A stretch of DNA of 64,000 bases from Litorivicinus sp. (lineage in GTDB: Bacteria > Pseudomonadota > Gammaproteobacteria > Pseudomonadales > Litorivicinaceae). Position 1 is the stretch's first letter. Every line of letters starts with the position of its first letter. The stretch lies in NCBI GenBank assembly GCA_028339155.1, contig JAOLBK010000006.1, positions 1 through 64,000 on the forward strand. Reading direction: 5' to 3'. Under the pieces are notes generated by a model, which saw only the letters and a program-made list of their open reading frames with translations, had not been told where the DNA came from and ran no database searches. The translations under genes were made by a program, and so were the position numbers. Shown here piece by piece: positions 1-8,759 of the stretch.

Positions 1-569
1 ACACCCGACTGAGGAATGGTATCGTGACATACGTGAGTTGCGATCAAGTCATCATGCACACCGAAAGCCCGGAGAGCACTTTTTCCGAACTCGCACGCAT
101 CACCGATCGAATCGATGGCGAGGTCGCATGTTATTTCTATGCCAAGAAAGCCCTGCCACGAGAACTCCTTGACGACCATTTTCGTATCCAATGCTCGAAA
201 TTGGAGGGGCAAGACCTCTGGGCGATGTCGCAGCAACTGACTGAGCTCGGCAAGAATCTCAGTGCTCTTAGTGTAAGTTTTGATTGTCCAGATATCCCTC
301 AGCTCGGCATTAAAGGTGGGAATTACGATATCCAGCGGTTCATTTATTGGAATTTTCTGAAATGCTTCTGGAACGAGCATCTCGGCGAGGAGACATCGGT
401 ATCCACCAATTTTGATTGGTACAGTCCTAGCAATGCACGCAGGTTTAGCAAAAAAGAGGTTCGGGACATTATTTGCGCCAATGGTATGATTGAGAAATTT
501 TTTCACACCGAAGAGGCCTGCTATTCAGGCCGCTTTGCGCACGACATAGGCAAGAATATCGCTTCTTAG
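1..569 (+). CDS. C-terminal part of a probable SAM-dependent methyltransferase (5' end outside window)
   Basis: The reading frame is open to the left edge with no stop, so only the last part of the gene is present. A GTG at 24 is the first in-window start-like codon, but it sits inside the frame and is probably not the true start. The visible segment (a VSCDQVIMHTESPESTF-like stretch, then ELARI, then ACYFYAKKALPRELLDDHFR) resembles the post-motif-II region of class I methyltransferases, where a 'query' residue run precedes the ranking of the next step. The SAM-binding glycine loop would lie upstream. The tail after residue 110 (YDIQRFIYWNFLKCFWNE) is typical of methyltransferases in glycan clusters. 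It precedes the polysaccharide locus by a 450-base gap, so it may be part of it. Function is inferred from resemblance only. Confidence 0.55.
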   Translation, partial: TRLRNGIVTYVSCDQVIMHTESPESTFSELARITDRIDGEVACYFYAKKALPRELLDDHFRIQCSKLEGQDLWAMSQQLTELGKNLSALSVSFDCPDIPQLGIKGGNYDIQRFIYWNFLKCFWNEHLGEETSVSTNFDWYSPSNARRFSKKEVRDIICANGMIEKFFHTEEACYSGRFAHDIGKNIAS

Positions 570-1022
570 GTAATATACTTTGTGTAGTCCCATCCCTATC
601 CCACCTGCACATGTGTAGATTGAGCGCCATGCAGAAATATCGGTGTAAAGAGTACCGTCATCTTGAGAACGATAGTTTCTAATATTCATTTTTATAAATA
701 TCTGTACTTGTCAATTCAACTTGGAAGAGCAGCAGTTAGTGGCGCTACAGGGACGAAATGCGAGAGTTAATTGAGTTTAATGCTGAAGCATTTCTTCCGT
801 GTAGTGGATGCTTTTTTTTAAGATCTTTTTTATATGCTATTTATTTATAAACATTAGCTCAGGTTACATGCGTGTGTGGCTTTCTTTCATGTACCCTAGC
901 CCTGTTTTTGATCTCTACATATTCCATGATAAATTTAATATTATTACCTTGCCGGGCTTATATGATGCATTTATCCTCTCTCCGCGATTATCAACTGTTC
1001 TTTTGTAAAATGGAAAAGCCAA
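570..1022. other. Intergenic region without a supported gene
   Basis: AT-rich spacer between the partial methyltransferase and the start of the nonulosonate module. A 66-codon frame at 808-1008 has no recognisable motif and no ribosome binding site. The region presumably holds the promoter of the downstream operon, but no convincing -35/-10 pair could be singled out. Confidence 0.5.
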
Positions 1023-2078
1023 GTGATCAAAGACTATAATCAACTAATAGTTTCCGTAGATCAGCACGTTTCGCATGCTTTGCAGATTCTTGACGAGACT
1101 GGAAGTGGGATTGTTCTGGTATGTGACGACAATAGTTTATTGCAGGGAGTGATAACTAATGGTGATCTTCGTAGGCAAATAACATTGGGCGCTTCGCTTA
1201 TTTCTGAGTGCGTGACGAGTGTTATGCAGAAGAAATTTATTTCTGCAGAAGAGAAGTGTGACAAAGAACAGGCTATGCAAATTATGTTGCAGCATGGTCT
1301 TCAACATTTGCCGGTGCTCAGCAGCAAAGGACGTTTGGTTGGTCTTCGCTTTCTTGATGATTTCTTGGCTATTGCTAAGCAGCTCGCCAATCCTGTTGTA
1401 ATTATGGCTGGAGGTTTGGGGACGCGTCTGGGCCAGTTAACTGTTGACACACCTAAACCAATGTTGCTTATTAAGGGTCGTCCTCTTCTCGAGATTTTGG
1501 TAGCTAAGTTGAGATCGTGTGGGTTTACGAATATCTATTTAAGTGTTGGGTATCGAAAAGATCAAATTAAAGCTCACTTCAGAGATGGTTCCGATTTCGG
1601 GGTTAATATAAATTATTTAGAAGAGGATTTCCCTTTGGGCACTGCCGGGGCGCTGCGCAAGATGATCGGGCTTTTGTCTTTACCAGTTGTCGTTGTTAAC
1701 GGCGATATTTTGTCAAAAATTGATTTTGCGGAATTGGTGTCGGAGCACAATAAAGACAAAGCAAGGGATGCTTCGATAGGGTTGCGGTCATACAAGGTAG
1801 CAATTCCATATGGTGTGGTAGACCTAGTGGAGGATAAGGTAATTCAATTCTTAGAAAAGCCGTTAATAGAGAAATATGTAAACGCTGGAATATATGTGTT
1901 TAATCCCGATTTGTTATCAGAAATACCGAGTGGTGTAGATTTTGGAATGGATTCGTTCTTGAATGTTTTATTGGAAAAGGGTTATGAAATTAAGGGATTT
2001 AGAATCTCAGATTATTGGATCGATATTGGATCGCCCTCCACTTTTCATGACGCTCAACAGAGTTGGTTAGAGGAATAA
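1023..2078 (+). CDS. CBS-domain nucleotidyltransferase, PtmE-like (sugar-1-phosphate guanylyltransferase)
   Basis: The protein has 351 residues. Residues 1-120 form a pair of CBS domains, with the motifs GVITNGDLRR near 42-51 and LPVLSSKGRLVGL near 96-108. Residues 124-351 form a nucleotidyltransferase with the sugar-nucleotide motif MAGGLGTRL (128-136) followed by TPKPMLLI (143-150). This fusion is known from PtmE of Campylobacter, which makes GDP-glucosamine as the entry sugar of legionaminic acid synthesis. The GTG start at 1023 follows a weak purine-rich stretch. The next gene overlaps its end, and the following ORFs encode LegF-, LegB- and LegC-like enzymes, which supports a role in nonulosonate supply. 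The specific nucleotide and sugar cannot be read from sequence. Related MPG-type enzymes of heptose or mannose pathways remain possible. Confidence 0.75.
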   Translation: MIKDYNQLIVSVDQHVSHALQILDETGSGIVLVCDDNSLLQGVITNGDLRRQITLGASLISECVTSVMQKKFISAEEKCDKEQAMQIMLQHGLQHLPVLSSKGRLVGLRFLDDFLAIAKQLANPVVIMAGGLGTRLGQLTVDTPKPMLLIKGRPLLEILVAKLRSCGFTNIYLSVGYRKDQIKAHFRDGSDFGVNINYLEEDFPLGTAGALRKMIGLLSLPVVVVNGDILSKIDFAELVSEHNKDKARDASIGLRSYKVAIPYGVVDLVEDKVIQFLEKPLIEKYVNAGIYVFNPDLLSEIPSGVDFGMDSFLNVLLEKGYEIKGFRISDYWIDIGSPSTFHDAQQSWLEE

Positions 2079-2779
2079 AAATTGCACTAATTCCGGCAAG
2101 AGGAGGCTCCAAGCGTTTTTCGAGACAAAATATTAGGAGTTTTGCAGGAAAGCCGCTCATTGATTATTCTATTGAAGCGGCGTTGAAAAGTGGGAAATTT
2201 AATAAGGTTGTTGTATCTAGCGATAGTTCTGTACTATCACATTGCGCTAGAATTTTGGGCGCAGATGCGCTCGAAAGACCGCAGTTGTTATCTAGTGATG
2301 ATGCTTCAAGTTCAAGTGTAGTGATTCATTTTTTGTCCGGATATCCTCAATGTGAGTGGTTTGCGTTACTGCAACCGACCGCACCTCTGAGATCGGTGGT
2401 CGACACTAGAAATGCGGTCGATTTTTATGGGGGAGGCGAGATTATTGAATCCGTTGTAGCGGTCTCCCAGTTGACCGTTCATTTTCAAGGGCTGTCGTTG
2501 GCAACCTCTGAATCCAAGCTGGTGTTTTTAGCAAAGTTTATGAATATGGCGGAAATTTTTGATGAAAATAGTCAATATGTTTACGTTAACGGTTCTATTT
2601 ACACTAGTAGATCGGATCGTATTAGAGAAGGGTTATCCCTAGTTGATCATGATTCTCATTGTCCTTTGGGGCCGAAAATTAGGCCAATTGACATAGATGA
2701 CGAAATAGATTGGGTGGTCGGTGAAGCATTAGCAGAGAAAAGGCAGCTTAATGGGAACAATTTTAGTTACGGGTGCTGA
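2063..2779 (+). CDS. legF: CMP-nonulosonate synthetase (acylneuraminate cytidylyltransferase family), LegF-like
   Basis: The enzyme has 238 residues and would activate a nine-carbon keto-sugar acid with CTP to give the CMP-sugar donor used by glycosyltransferases. The family motif ALIPARGGSKR lies at residues 8-18, followed by NIRSFAGKPLIDYSIEAA, and QPTAPLRS is near residue 111. The start is taken as TTG at 2063, overlapping the upstream gene by 16 bases; no ATG lies between that point and the conserved motif. It also overlaps the next gene by 29 bases, which implies translational coupling. The neighbours LegB and LegC point to a legionaminate- or pseudaminate-type substrate. A second enzyme of the same family is encoded at 6721, so the two may activate different sugar acids. 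Confidence 0.8.
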   Translation: MVRGIKIALIPARGGSKRFSRQNIRSFAGKPLIDYSIEAALKSGKFNKVVVSSDSSVLSHCARILGADALERPQLLSSDDASSSSVVIHFLSGYPQCEWFALLQPTAPLRSVVDTRNAVDFYGGGEIIESVVAVSQLTVHFQGLSLATSESKLVFLAKFMNMAEIFDENSQYVYVNGSIYTSRSDRIREGLSLVDHDSHCPLGPKIRPIDIDDEIDWVVGEALAEKRQLNGNNFSYGC

Positions 2780-3752
2780 TGGTTTTATTGGCTCTCACTT
2801 AGTGGAGGTGTTAGTCGCCAACGGTTATCATGTTAAAAGCATGGTTTGTTACAATGCATTTGGTCATTATGGGTGGCTCGATTCGATTGATCCGAAAATT
2901 ACAGATAGTTGCGAGATTGTAATGGGAGATATTCGAGATCCAGTGTTTGTTGATGAAGCTGTCTCAGGTTGTTCGTTTGTGATGCACTTGGCGGCTTTGA
3001 TTGGGATTCCCTTCTCTTTCCGTGCGCCAGATTCCTATGTCGATGTCAATGTTAAAGGCACTTTGAATATTTTAAATGCGTGCCGAAAACATGACGTTGA
3101 GAGGCTTATCCATACTTCGACTAGTGAGGTTTATGGAACTGCCCAGAGTGTTCCTATTGAAGAGGCTCATCCACTTGTAGGTCAGTCTCCTTACTCAGCC
3201 TCAAAAATTGCAGCAGATAGCCTCGCGCTTTCGTACTATTATTCATTCAATTTGCCAGTGATGATTTTGCGGCCGTTCAATACCTTTGGCCCCCGCCAGT
3301 CAATGCGAGCGGTCATACCCACGATAGCCGTTCAGCTTTTGAGCGATTCTCGTATAGTTAGGTTGGGTGATTTAACACCAACCCGAGACTTTACTTTTGT
3401 AGAAGATACCGCTCTCGGCTTTTTAGCTGCTCTCCGCTCAAGAGATATTGTGGGTGAGGTGGTAAACCTAGGTACTGGTTTTGAGATAAGCATAGCAGAC
3501 CTTGTTCCGCTTATAGCCGGAGTTTTGGGGGTTGATTATGAAATTGAATCTGATTTAGCCCGAGTGCGACCAGCGGCGAGTGAAGTGTTTAGGTTGGTCT
3601 CAGACAATTCCAAAGCCCGAAACAGAATGGGATGGAGCCCAAATTTTGATGGACATGAAGGTCTTATCCGGGGTTTGCAGGCAACAATTGAATGGTTGCG
3701 TGCGAATCGAGTAGGTGGATTGTTTACTGGTCGAAGTGGATACGTGATCTGA
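2751..3752 (+). CDS. legB: NAD-dependent sugar-nucleotide 4,6-dehydratase, LegB-like
   Basis: Extended short-chain dehydrogenase/reductase of 333 residues. The Rossmann motif TGADGFIGS is at residues 7-15, and the catalytic pair is Tyr148 and Lys152 in SPYSASK. A TSEVYG motif at 124-129 and RPFNTFGPRQS further on are typical of the 4,6-dehydratase subgroup. In legionaminic acid synthesis LegB converts the NDP-HexNAc to a 4-keto-6-deoxy sugar that LegC then aminates. The ATG at 2751 lies inside the end of the cytidylyltransferase gene. The stop TGA overlaps the ATG of the next gene by one base, so dehydratase and aminotransferase are probably translated together. UDP- versus GDP-sugar specificity is not visible, though the PtmE-like neighbour favours GDP. 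Confidence 0.82.
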   Translation: MGTILVTGADGFIGSHLVEVLVANGYHVKSMVCYNAFGHYGWLDSIDPKITDSCEIVMGDIRDPVFVDEAVSGCSFVMHLAALIGIPFSFRAPDSYVDVNVKGTLNILNACRKHDVERLIHTSTSEVYGTAQSVPIEEAHPLVGQSPYSASKIAADSLALSYYYSFNLPVMILRPFNTFGPRQSMRAVIPTIAVQLLSDSRIVRLGDLTPTRDFTFVEDTALGFLAALRSRDIVGEVVNLGTGFEISIADLVPLIAGVLGVDYEIESDLARVRPAASEVFRLVSDNSKARNRMGWSPNFDGHEGLIRGLQATIEWLRANRVGGLFTGRSGYVI

Positions 3753-4924
3753 TGTCTGTGGATGTGCTCTCTACGCGACTCAGAAGACACTTCAGTTCTA
3801 AAAAAATTGGACTGCACGAGCCTCAATTTAATTGTGATGATTCTCATGCGTTACTTCAATGTTTAGAATCCTCCTTTGTGTCTTCTGCAGGACCTCAAGT
3901 TGATATTTTCGAAACCTTACTTTGCGAGTTTACGGGAACTCGATTTGCCGTAGCGACTAATTCTGGGACGTCAGGATTGCATCTGAGCCTTCTTGCTAAC
4001 GAAATTGGCCCTGGCGACGAAGTGCTATTGCCGGCGCTAACCTTTTGCGCGTCAGCCAATGCGATTTTATATACAGGGGCAACTCCCAATTTTTTAGATA
4101 TCGACAATGAAACTTTGGGGATCCATATGGATGCTTTATCTGAGTGGTTAAAACACTGCTCTGAAAAGTGTGGGTCGAGTTATCGAAACCGCTATACGGG
4201 TCGTCGCTTGGCAGCGATTATGCCAGTGCATCTTTATGGCCACATCGGTGACATGGATAGGCTTCAGGAAATTGCTGATGAGTATAAACTTAGAGTGGTA
4301 GAGGATGCTGCCGAAGCATTGGGGAGTTGTTATAATGGTGTTCATCCCGGAAACTTTGGGCAATGCGGCGTTTTGAGTTTTAACGGGAATAAAATTATCA
4401 CCACCGGGGGCGGTGGCATGGTCTTAACCAACGATAAGGTGGTGTATAAAAGGGTTAAGCATCTTGCATCTACAGCGCGTGTAGCGGGAAGTGCGCCCCT
4501 GACTCATGATAGCTTGGGTTACAATTATACTATGCCCTCTCTGAACGCAGCTTTAGGAATATCGCAATTTAAAAAAATTAGAAGATATTTAAAAGAAAAA
4601 CGTTATCTTTTCGATGTTTATAAAAAGATCTGTTCAGAGATTGACGGTATCGAGATCTTTGAGGAGCCAAGGTATTGCAAATCCAACTACTGGTTGAACA
4701 ACTGTGTCTTCGATGAGCCGCTTGATGATATCGCGGGCACTATTGGCCGGTTTGCACAGGACGGCATTGAAGTTAGGGCGGCATGGGATTTAATGCCGAA
4801 ACTGCCGTACCTAAGAGAGTTTCCTTGTGCGCCAATACCAAATTCTTCGCTGATGTCCAAGAGGCTTTTGAATATTCCGAGCGGTCCTAAAGCCTTTCAG
4901 AGTTGGAATCAAGCAGATGGTTGA
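3752..4924 (+). CDS. legC: PLP-dependent sugar 4-aminotransferase, LegC-like (DegT/DnrJ/EryC1 family)
   Basis: The protein has 390 residues counted from the ATG at 3752, which overlaps the dehydratase stop (TGATG). A longer frame opens at 3692 inside the upstream gene and is unlikely. DegT-family features include NSGTSGLHLSLLA around 70-82, DEVLLPALTFCASANAI at 89-105, VVEDAAEALGS at 182-192 with the cofactor-binding Asp185, and the PLP lysine Lys214 in FNGNKIITTGGGG. LegC transfers an amino group to C4 of the 4-keto-6-deoxy sugar made by LegB. The downstream ABC transporter gene starts within its last codons. The acetyltransferase, hydrolysing epimerase and NeuB-like synthase expected for a full pathway are not in the window. 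Confidence 0.85.
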   Translation: MSVDVLSTRLRRHFSSKKIGLHEPQFNCDDSHALLQCLESSFVSSAGPQVDIFETLLCEFTGTRFAVATNSGTSGLHLSLLANEIGPGDEVLLPALTFCASANAILYTGATPNFLDIDNETLGIHMDALSEWLKHCSEKCGSSYRNRYTGRRLAAIMPVHLYGHIGDMDRLQEIADEYKLRVVEDAAEALGSCYNGVHPGNFGQCGVLSFNGNKIITTGGGGMVLTNDKVVYKRVKHLASTARVAGSAPLTHDSLGYNYTMPSLNAALGISQFKKIRRYLKEKRYLFDVYKKICSEIDGIEIFEEPRYCKSNYWLNNCVFDEPLDDIAGTIGRFAQDGIEVRAAWDLMPKLPYLREFPCAPIPNSSLMSKRLLNIPSGPKAFQSWNQADG

Positions 4925-6704
4925 TCTTAATGTATTGCGCTTTTTTTATTCCATGTTGGGGGCTCGCATTTTTGTTCTAGGAGTCCTATTTGTGGTCGCA
5001 GCCTTATTTGAAGGACTGGGCATTGTGGCTGTGATCCCAATAGTTGAAAATTTGATCCAAAGTGGTAATGGATCGATTTTACCTGATTATTTCGAAGTTT
5101 TCGGATATCGGCTAAGCATGCAACTGAATTTAGGGGGATGGTTTCTGACTCTGACGTCTGCGGTCTTGTTGAAGACAGGGGCGCTTGTATTTATCTATAG
5201 ATACAGTGCATCTGCTCGCTCGGATTTATTGTGCGAGTTAAAAGAACGAATTTTGAATTTACATGTTAGTCGAGCTCATTTTGAATTTTCATCAGCTTCT
5301 CATGGGTCGCTTTTGAACATTGCTGGGGAGCAAGTTTGGAGGAGTTTGCAGAGTTTTTTTGCGTTGACGCAGCTGTTTGGTGTCGCGGTCATGTTGGTGG
5401 TGTATTTAGTTTTAGTTGGATACTTGGCCGTTGAATTACTAATTGCTGCCTCTTTCATGGGGTTATTAGTTTTAATTTTTTTTAAGGCAGTTAACAAGCG
5501 TGTCTCTAATGCGTCAAAAAAATTGGCCGAAGCATCTCAGTTTGTTAGCAAAGAATATCTGACCATCCTTGGAGGGCTTAAATATTTTCGCATCACAGGA
5601 GAGCTCCCTAAATTTTATGCTGTAGCTGTGAGTAGAGTGGCTGAGCAAGCTTTCGCCGTAAGGGAGTTGGGTAATTGGAGTGCAGTGACAATGGGTGGGC
5701 GAGAGTTGATGATATTTGTGTGTCTATCTGGTACGTGGTTGCTAGTGTATGCGATGAATCCAACTCTGGCAGCTGGATCTTTTCTAGTCTCTCTGGCTGT
5801 TATGTATCGAGCGTTCAGCAGTGTTTTAGCCTTTCAAGGGAATTTCCAATCGTACCTGGAAAGTAGATCAAGCGTGTTGGCCGTGTCTGATCTGTTGAAT
5901 GTCACTGAACAAGCATTTAAAAAAAATGTTGCGACGGTTTCAGAGAGACCTTCGGTTATAAATGAAGATCATTGGATTGAACTTAGAGCGGTATCTGTAA
6001 AGTATCCGTTGAGTGACAATGCTGTATTCGACCAAATTTCCTTTGATTTACGAAAGGGCCGAAGTATCGGCCTAATAGGCGTGTCTGGCTCTGGTAAGAC
6101 TACCTTGATTGATACTCTACTCGGTTTGATTAATCCGAGTGGCGGTATCGTAGCGGCGGATAGCACTTTAATTTTTGGTGATGCCTTTGTCGGAAGCTCA
6201 GACTTCGGTTACGTTGGTCAGCAGCCAATGGTCTTCCATGGTAGTGTGCTGGAAAATATAACTGTGATTTTAAAATGTAAATGGGAATCAATAACTGACG
6301 CTCAAAGGGGTCGAATAATAGAGTTGTGCGACTCGATGGGTTTGACCGATTTGGTGTCCCAGTTGCCTGATGGCTTTGATAGTTTGATTTCTGAAGATCA
6401 AATTTCAGGAGGGCAAAAGCAGAAGATTGCGCTAGCCAGAGAATTGTTAAAGAATCCCAAAATCTTAGTGCTTGATGAACCATTCAGCGCCTTGGATGCA
6501 GCTAGTCGCTCTGATATCATTGCAATATTACAAAACCGCGTAGGGTTTAGTAACGATGCGACACTCCTCATTATAGGACACGCTAAAGGTGATATTGATT
6601 GGGTCGATGATCTTTTGATGATCGAGGATGGGAAAATTACAAATTCTATATCGTCCTCCGCGAGTAATTTAAATCGCGGTGATTTAAGTTATTTGTTGAA
6701 ATAA
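4917..6704 (+). CDS. ABC exporter/flippase with fused membrane and ATPase domains (PglK/MsbA-like)
   Basis: The protein has 595 residues. The N-terminal ~320 residues carry about six membrane segments, beginning with FVLGVLFVVAALFEGLGIVA. The C-terminal ATPase domain has Walker A GVSGSGKTT near residue 388, the signature ISGGQKQK near 495, Walker B ILVLDEPFSALD just after, and an H-loop IIGHAKGD. The organisation matches PglK and similar half-transporters that flip undecaprenyl-linked oligosaccharides. No Wzx-type flippase was seen in the locus, so this is the obvious candidate for moving the finished glycan or lipid-linked unit across the inner membrane. Start ATG 4917 overlaps the LegC stop by eight bases. 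Export of a glycolipid other than an undecaprenyl oligosaccharide is an alternative. Confidence 0.8.
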   Translation: MVDLNVLRFFYSMLGARIFVLGVLFVVAALFEGLGIVAVIPIVENLIQSGNGSILPDYFEVFGYRLSMQLNLGGWFLTLTSAVLLKTGALVFIYRYSASARSDLLCELKERILNLHVSRAHFEFSSASHGSLLNIAGEQVWRSLQSFFALTQLFGVAVMLVVYLVLVGYLAVELLIAASFMGLLVLIFFKAVNKRVSNASKKLAEASQFVSKEYLTILGGLKYFRITGELPKFYAVAVSRVAEQAFAVRELGNWSAVTMGGRELMIFVCLSGTWLLVYAMNPTLAAGSFLVSLAVMYRAFSSVLAFQGNFQSYLESRSSVLAVSDLLNVTEQAFKKNVATVSERPSVINEDHWIELRAVSVKYPLSDNAVFDQISFDLRKGRSIGLIGVSGSGKTTLIDTLLGLINPSGGIVAADSTLIFGDAFVGSSDFGYVGQQPMVFHGSVLENITVILKCKWESITDAQRGRIIELCDSMGLTDLVSQLPDGFDSLISEDQISGGQKQKIALARELLKNPKILVLDEPFSALDAASRSDIIAILQNRVGFSNDATLLIIGHAKGDIDWVDDLLMIEDGKITNSISSSASNLNRGDLSYLLK

Positions 6705-6720
6705 TGATCAGGAAAAAAAA

Positions 6721-7407
6721 TTGTCAGTAATAGCTATTATCCCGGCGCGTGGAGGCTCTAAAGGGATCCCGCGAAAGAACCTATTGCCGATGGGTTCCTC
6801 ATCATTGCTCGGTCATGCCATCGAATGTGCCGTAGAGTCTAAAGTGTTCGATGAAATTATAGTTACTACTGAGGATCAAGAGATTGCGGAAGAAGCCGCT
6901 AAATTTGATGTTGGTGTATCTCATCGCCCACTCGAGCACGCCGGAGATTCGGCTGAAGTGGACCCCTTATTACTTTGGACACTTACCAATCACCATTTTA
7001 AAAGTGGTACACCTGACTCCTGTGCGCTGTTGTATGCAACAGCACCTCTGAGGCGGTCAAATCATGTGAAGGAAGCTTATGAAGAATTCGTTAGTGGTGG
7101 ATTTGACAGTCTGTTGTCTTTGGTTGCTGACAACAGCTATCTTTGGGAACGAAAGCTAGGAGGTAAGACGGTTCAGGCGACGAATTACGAACCAGCTCGC
7201 AGAGCAGCTCGACAGGATGAAAATTGGAATCAATTTTACGAAAACAAAGCAATTTACTTTTTTAATGTAAAGGGTTTTTTGGATACAAAATGTAGACTTT
7301 TTGGTGAAATTGGTTTTTACGAAATGTCTAAGGCGAGTTCGATTGATATTGACTCTAAAGAAGATTACGAACTCGCGAAGCTACTTAGATTGCATGGGCT
7401 TAGCTAA
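6721..7407 (+). CDS. Second CMP-sugar-acid synthetase (acylneuraminate cytidylyltransferase family)
   Basis: The enzyme has 228 residues, with the family motif IIPARGGSKGIPRKN at residues 5-19, YATAPLRR near 105 and a conserved acidic tail SSIDIDSKEDYELA. It is only distantly similar to the LegF-like protein at 2063, so it is a different subfamily rather than a recent duplicate. The start is TTG 6721, preceded by CAGGA at a normal distance. The next ORF starts inside its last codons. The following genes encode a sugar-acid dehydratase and a uronate-dehydrogenase-like enzyme instead of nonulosonate enzymes, so this synthetase may activate a 3-deoxy-2-keto sugar acid made by them. That substrate assignment is inference; an ordinary sialate-like substrate is also possible. 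Confidence 0.75.
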   Translation: MSVIAIIPARGGSKGIPRKNLLPMGSSSLLGHAIECAVESKVFDEIIVTTEDQEIAEEAAKFDVGVSHRPLEHAGDSAEVDPLLLWTLTNHHFKSGTPDSCALLYATAPLRRSNHVKEAYEEFVSGGFDSLLSLVADNSYLWERKLGGKTVQATNYEPARRAARQDENWNQFYENKAIYFFNVKGFLDTKCRLFGEIGFYEMSKASSIDIDSKEDYELAKLLRLHGLS

Positions 7408-7612
7408 AATTCGGCTACACAATGGGGATAATATTGAAACAGTGGTGGATCAATCTTCTCTATTATTCGGGCAAAAAGTAGCGTGTCGTGAAATAGCAAA
7501 AGGTGAGCCAATCTTCAAGGGTGGGATCATTATTGGGGTCGCATTATTATTAATCTCTGTTGGAGATATTGTTGACAGAAACTCATTACGCTCCACATTT
7601 TCAGAATTCTGA
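7394..7612 (+). CDS. SAF-domain small subunit of a split UxaA/GarD-family sugar-acid dehydratase
   Basis: A frame of 72 residues from ATG 7394, overlapping the cytidylyltransferase gene by 14 bases and the next ORF by about 53 bases. The sequence (KIRLHNGDNIET, then ACREIAKGEPIFKGGIIIG, then SVGDIVDRNSL) fits the SAF domain that forms the N-terminus of altronate and galactarate dehydratases, including the typical 'I.KGEPI.KyG..IG.A...I..G..V' layout. In most bacteria this domain is fused to the catalytic part. Here the frame stops at 7612 and the catalytic ORF continues in another frame. A sequencing frameshift cannot be excluded, but separate small SAF subunits exist in the family. Confidence 0.65.
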   Translation: MGLAKIRLHNGDNIETVVDQSSLLFGQKVACREIAKGEPIFKGGIIIGVALLLISVGDIVDRNSLRSTFSEF

Positions 7613-8759
7613 AGGGTTTTATGGTTACCTTAGAGCCGGATCTAGGGGTATAGGGATACGGAATTATACAATAGTTTGTAGTCTTGCCCCATGCACCGAC
7701 TCCTGGATTGTTGACGTTCCCCGAAAATTTGCTCCGTCAGTTAAAGCGATACCTTCCCCGGGGTTTTGCAGCAGGGACGCGGGTTTTTTAGACAGGCTAA
7801 TGAAATTATTGTCAAATCCTAATGTCTTTTCGGTCATCTTTGTTGACCAGCGCTGTAGTAGTATAGATTTGGACTATGTGGTCAACGGACTCAAATCTCA
7901 GGGTATTCCTTCGTACTCTCTAGCAATTGATTCGTTTGAATGCTTGGCAGATTTTCATTGTCATTTAGACGCCGTAATTAATCAAAATTTGAATGAGGCA
8001 TCAGCTATTTCACGCAGCTCGGCATCATGGTCCTCTTTGTGTATTGGTGCTAAGTGCGGAGGCTCTGATTGGACTACCGGTCTTTTTGCAAATCCTCTAG
8101 TTAGGTCAATTTTTGAGGAGTTAATTAGTCTCAACGGCTGGGGCATGGTCTCTGAACTGGGTGAGTACTTGGGTGTTGAGAGTCTTATTTTAGATCAAAT
8201 TAAAGATGCCGCTTTGCAGGAGAAATTTCTTTATGCATTAAAGTTGAAATTCGATAAATTGAGAAGCTTCGGTACTGATGCGTTTATGGTGAAAGGCAAT
8301 TTAGATGGTGGTTTGTTTACGCCCGAAGAGAAAGCGCTCGGTTCCTATGCCAAATTTTCTGGGCTGAAAATTATTGAAGTGCTTGATGTCAATCCTAAGG
8401 TCGAAGTATTCGATAGGATGCGACGAGATGGTGGAATCGTACTTCAATTGGGTTCGAATCAAGAGCCGCAAGTTTTTACTGAGATGGCGTATGCTGGTTG
8501 TGTTGGTGCGCTTTTTACAACTGGCTTAGGCGGCGGATTCAATCATCCTTTGACGCCGTTATTTGTAATATCACCGAGGGTGAGTGTTGAAAAAAAGATG
8601 TCTACTTTTTTTGCGGACTTTTCCCCGTCACCCGAAGAGTGCGTCGAAGATGTCGAATCGTTAAGAGATAAGCTATTTAGCAAATTTGAGCGGTGGATAA
8701 ATGGTGAGCTAAGTAAGGTTGAGAAGGAAAGTGTTGATGCGTTTCAATGGAGTCTATAG
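7560..8759 (+). CDS. UxaA/GarD-family dehydratase, catalytic subunit
   Basis: The protein has up to 399 residues. It begins with GFYGYLRAGSRGIGIRNY (residues 19-36), equivalent to the 'GY.R.dGr.GvRNy' opening of altronate/galactarate dehydratase catalytic domains. It contains the diagnostic GAKCGGSDWTTGLFANP, here with W replacing the usual G after SD, and SELGEYLGVESL. Late in the protein comes a GCVGALFTTGLGGGFNHPLTP segment, in the place of the family's 'G...i.FTTGrGs..G....P' motif. The reaction would be removal of water from an aldonic or aldaric acid to give a 2-keto-3-deoxy acid. The start is uncertain: TTG 7560, 7569 or 7572, all overlapping the SAF ORF. Its place between a CMP-sugar synthetase and a uronate-dehydrogenase-like gene in a glycan locus is unusual and suggests a biosynthetic role. 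Confidence 0.72.
   Translation: MEILLTETHYAPHFQNSEGFYGYLRAGSRGIGIRNYTIVCSLAPCTDSWIVDVPRKFAPSVKAIPSPGFCSRDAGFLDRLMKLLSNPNVFSVIFVDQRCSSIDLDYVVNGLKSQGIPSYSLAIDSFECLADFHCHLDAVINQNLNEASAISRSSASWSSLCIGAKCGGSDWTTGLFANPLVRSIFEELISLNGWGMVSELGEYLGVESLILDQIKDAALQEKFLYALKLKFDKLRSFGTDAFMVKGNLDGGLFTPEEKALGSYAKFSGLKIIEVLDVNPKVEVFDRMRRDGGIVLQLGSNQEPQVFTEMAYAGCVGALFTTGLGGGFNHPLTPLFVISPRVSVEKKMSTFFADFSPSPEECVEDVESLRDKLFSKFERWINGELSKVEKESVDAFQWSL

Noticed and set aside
808-1008. 66-codon + strand frame with hydrophobic start
   Set aside because: No ribosome binding site, no known motif, and very AT-rich spacer that easily gives such frames.
3536-3847. Long - strand frame over legB/legC
   Set aside because: Antisense shadow of two well-supported + strand genes.
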